This document shows positions 5,756-7,877 of a DNA stretch of 7,877 nt, piece after piece. The stretch comes from Candidatus Nitrosocosmicus sp. (GTDB lineage: Archaea > Thermoproteota > Nitrososphaeria > Nitrososphaerales > Nitrososphaeraceae): assembly GCA_030452275.1 (NCBI GenBank), contig JAKDMR010000079.1, positions 1-7,877 of the forward strand, in the 5' to 3' direction. Within the stretch, counting starts at the first letter, position 1. Each line of letters opens with the position of its first letter. The position numbers and the translations under genes are program-made. Below the pieces are notes generated by a model. It searched no databases. It was not told the DNA's origin and worked only from the letters and a program-made list of their open reading frames with translations.

Positions 5756-6909
5756 ATGAACTTTGAAAGTATTCTTGTACTTCAAGGAGGAGGTTCATTA
5801 GGTGCATACGAATGTAGAGTGTACAAAGCTCTTTATAAAAATGGGATTGAATTTGATATTCTAGCTGGTTCTTCTATAGGTGCCATTAATGCGTCGATAA
5901 TAACTGCTGCACAGAATTCAGAAAAAAATGCCGCTGAAATCCTTGAATCTTTTTGGCTTGCGCTCGCTAAAAATATCAACCCATCAAGTTTCAATTTTGA
6001 AATTCCATATCTACCTTTTGATAAAAAAATGGCTTTATGGTCTTCAATACAATCTATGTTTTTTGGTAATTCAAAGGCATTTTTACCCAAGTGGTTTACT
6101 CCCAGTTCTCCTTTTTATTTTGATCCATACAATTGGACATACCTTTATGATTTGACCCCTCTCAGAAAGACATTAAAAAGTTTATAGAATTTGAGAATCT
6201 CAATAAAATGTCTACGGGCAAAAATGGTAATAGATCCGACAAAAACAAATCAAAGTCTGCAAGGCTAATTGTAACTACTACAGATATACAAAAAGGAGAA
6301 CCCGTAATCTTTGATAGTGCTCATATGGATATAGGTGTAGATATGATAGTTGCCTGTGCGGGTTATCCTTTTTATGGATTAAAATGGAGCATAATAGATG
6401 GAAAATATCTATGGGATGGAAGCTTGTTAACCAATACTCCAATGATGGAAGTAATGAGGGCATCACCATTAAAAAATAAAAAGTTTTACATTGTAGATGT
6501 TTTTCTGCGTCAACAAAAAGAAATACCTACTAATATGATTGAAGTTTGGCATCGTGCCAGAGATATAATATTTATGGATAAAACAGACAAAAATATCGAA
6601 ATGTTAAAGATTAGTGAAAAATATCTAAACCTCTTAAAGAAAATGTACGATATTGTTAACTCAGATGATGCAAAAATAGATCAAAATACCAGAGAAAAAC
6701 TTAATCAATTGGATTCTGACTACCGTTCCTTAACTCAAAGTCATGGTGCAGCCATAACTGATGTAGTCAGAATAGGTAGAAAAGAAAGAGATTCACATTA
6801 TTTGTTTGAAGATGCAGACTTTTCTAAATATAGAATCCAAAAACTTATTGAAGAAGGTGAAAAGGATGCAGATTTTGAACTTGAAAAGAGAAATAATAGT
6901 GTAAAGTGA
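5756..6909 (+). CDS. Patatin-like phospholipase with DUF3734-like C-terminus (frameshifted)
   Basis: Patatin-family serine hydrolase, cleaving ester bonds in membrane or storage lipids with a Ser-Asp dyad. Numbering from ATG 5756, the oxyanion-hole block is QGGGSLGAYE (residues 10-19) and the nucleophile is S40 in GSSIG (38-42). The catalytic Asp is in DGSLLTNTP (Asp codon 6415-6417), with DGS where many members have DGG or DGA. The C-terminus HYLFEDADFSKYRIQKLIEEG resembles the DUF3734 tail, with a Lys/Glu-rich helical region before it. The first frame stops at TAG 6185-6187. Adding one A to the A5 run at 6175-6179 gives KKFIEFENLNKMSTG and continues without a break to TGA 6909, about 384 residues in all, a plausible full length. 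The piece from ATG 6208 is therefore not a separate gene. ATG 5756 has GGAG 13 bases upstream, too far to be ideal. No signal peptide is seen, so it probably acts in the cytosol or on the inner membrane face. Confidence 0.85.
6175..6179 (+). other. A5 run at the patatin frame break
   Basis: The sequence reads TTA AAA AGT TTA TAG. A sixth A would give TTA AAA AAG TTT ATA GAA and open the frame that carries the catalytic Asp. The lesion falls after the conserved block YDLTPLRKTL, so it lies within the gene and not at a domain end. A -1 slip on AAA would also restore the frame. Confidence 0.75.
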
Positions 6910-6949
6910 TTCTATACGAGGAGAGACGTATCAGTATATTCAGGGTTTG

Positions 6950-6977
6950 TTGATCTCGTTAACAAGTTAATGATCAA
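6950..6977. repeat. Imperfect inverted repeat before the cytochrome b gene
   Basis: TTGATC at 6950-6955 pairs with GATCAA at 6972-6977, and TTAA with TTAA inside, around the centre CAAG, with a small internal asymmetry. It lies between the patatin stop and the cytochrome b start. It could be an operator or a weak terminator, or it may lie inside the original 5' end of the cytochrome gene if that end was damaged. Confidence 0.3.
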
Positions 6978-6989
6978 GTGCAACATATA

Positions 6990-7877
6990 ATGGTAGTCGA
7001 TGATTTCCCATTCTGGTTACGCTTTGCACACTTTATAAATATAATCTTTATTGTATTGCTGATCAGAAGTGGTATCGAGATACTTTGCTCTTCCAAAGTT
7101 ATACTGGAATGATCATGCAAGATCTGGATCAGAATGGCTCAAATTTACAAAAAAAAGACCCCCAAAGGATAGACTCTGGATATCCTTAGAAGAAGAATCA
7201 TTCTCATCGTGGATAGCACTACCGGGTCATAAAAACCTTGGTTTAGGGAGGCATTGGCATTTCTTTTCAATATTTTTTTGGATATTAAATGGTGCTGCTT
7301 ATTATATTTTACTTTTTACAAGCAATGAATGGCAAAGAATTGTTCCAACCTCATTATCCATTATTCCACAGACCATTAATGATATGTTATTATATACATC
7401 TTTTCAATTTCCAGCAGTAGGACATCCTTATAATGCAATACAACAGCTAACATATTTTGCTGTAGTTTTTTTGTTAGGTCCTTTTATGATAACCACAGGA
7501 GCAGCAATGTCGCCAGCAATAGCAGCTCGTTTTCCATGGTATCCCCGTCTTTTTAGGGGTCGCCAGGTAGCAAGAAGCCTCCACTTTTTAGGAATGATTT
7601 CGTTTATTCTGTTTATAGTAGTTCACTTGACTATGGTAACAACAGAGCGGTTTTCAGAAAATATGGGGAATATTATATTGGGTCATCCTACAGATTTTGG
7701 CGTCGCCCTCGGATTATTATCACTTCTAGTCCTAGCTGTTATAATAGTCAATGTATGGGCAACAGGTATTTCTTTTAAGAGACCTCGACTTGTTCAGAAT
7801 AGCTTAGACGTTCTTTTGATTCCTGCTTTGTCGCCTAACTCAAACTATTTAGCTGGGATTAAACAATTTATCGTTCT
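6990..7877 (+). CDS. Membrane cytochrome b (cyt b561 / hydrogenase b-type-like), partial and frameshifted
   Basis: Integral membrane di-haem cytochrome b that would pass electrons between a redox partner and quinone. From ATG 6990, FPFWLRFAHFINIIFIVLLI forms helix one and reads to RSGIEILCSS. The frame then changes near 7091-7093. PKLYWNDHARSGSEWLKF onward is in the +1 frame and stays open to the window end. Four more helices follow: WHFFSIFFWILNGAAYY; NAIQQLTYFAVVFLLGPFM; SLHFLGMISFILFIVVHL; and GVALGLLSLLVLAVIIVNVW. Candidate haem histidines lie in RFAHF, GRHWHF, SLHFLG and VVHLT. Relatives are often linked to a molybdopterin oxidoreductase domain or gene that would lie beyond the edge. The 5' end is uncertain: GAGGAGAG at 6918-6925 has no proper start after it, and an upstream frame (YSGFVDLVNKLMIKCNI) ending at TAA 6988 may be the true N-terminus with a second frame error. 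Confidence 0.8.
7824..7856 (-). repeat. Right copy of the 33-bp inverted repeat
   Basis: The reverse complement matches 133-165 with one mismatch. Here it overlaps the open cytochrome b frame, encoding ALSPNSNYLAG just after the RPRLVQ block, where the family likeness I can recognise ends. The two copies face each other across about 7.7 kb. Codon wobble positions are identical in the match while the flanks differ, so shared DNA is more likely than protein-level conservation. Confidence 0.75.

Noticed and set aside
6208..6909. The ATG at 6208 as the start of an independent 233-residue protein.
   Set aside because: It contains only the C-terminal half of a patatin domain, including the Asp, has no ribosome-binding site, and joins the upstream half after a one-base correction.

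Overview
The window is AT-rich, with A/T-biased codons, archaeal TATA-like boxes and short GGAG/GGTG ribosome-binding motifs. It carries a DcmR-type (MEDS) sensory protein, an alcohol dehydrogenase very like the Sulfolobus zinc enzyme, and a cytochrome b of a type I associate with soil archaea. Together these suggest a mesophilic ammonia-oxidising thaumarchaeon of the Nitrososphaera/Nitrosocosmicus kind. This assignment is inference; there is no rRNA or marker gene in the window.

Layout. The left edge holds the last 27 codons of an unidentified plus-strand gene (1-85), then a short spacer containing one copy of a 33-bp repeat (133-165). A MEDS-domain gene lies on the minus strand (313-858, TTG start). 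It is divergent from everything to its right across a ~410-bp spacer with a hairpin-like inverted repeat (926-967) and TATA-like boxes facing both ways. From 1269 to 6909 all genes are on the plus strand and tightly packed, so they are probably one transcription unit: two unrecognised small proteins, a zinc alcohol dehydrogenase, a succinate-semialdehyde-type aldehyde dehydrogenase, a type II NADH dehydrogenase (NDH-2) and a patatin-like lipid hydrolase with a DUF3734-like tail. A membrane cytochrome b gene then runs off the right edge. A second, inverted copy of the 33-bp repeat lies in its last visible codons (7824-7856).

How the genes may work together. The alcohol and aldehyde dehydrogenases would oxidise an alcohol to an acid in two NAD(P)-linked steps. 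NDH-2 could return the electrons to the membrane quinone pool. The patatin-like hydrolase could supply, or respond to, lipid-derived substrate. This pathway is inferred from gene order and family; no substrate can be read from the sequence.

The most notable direct observation is that several genes are intact in protein content but broken by single-base frame changes: the alcohol dehydrogenase at a T6 run, the patatin gene at an A5 run and possibly at an A8 run near its start, and the cytochrome b gene at about 7091 and possibly about 6988. Homopolymer sequencing error is the simplest explanation. Real decay or slippage-based expression cannot be excluded from the sequence alone.
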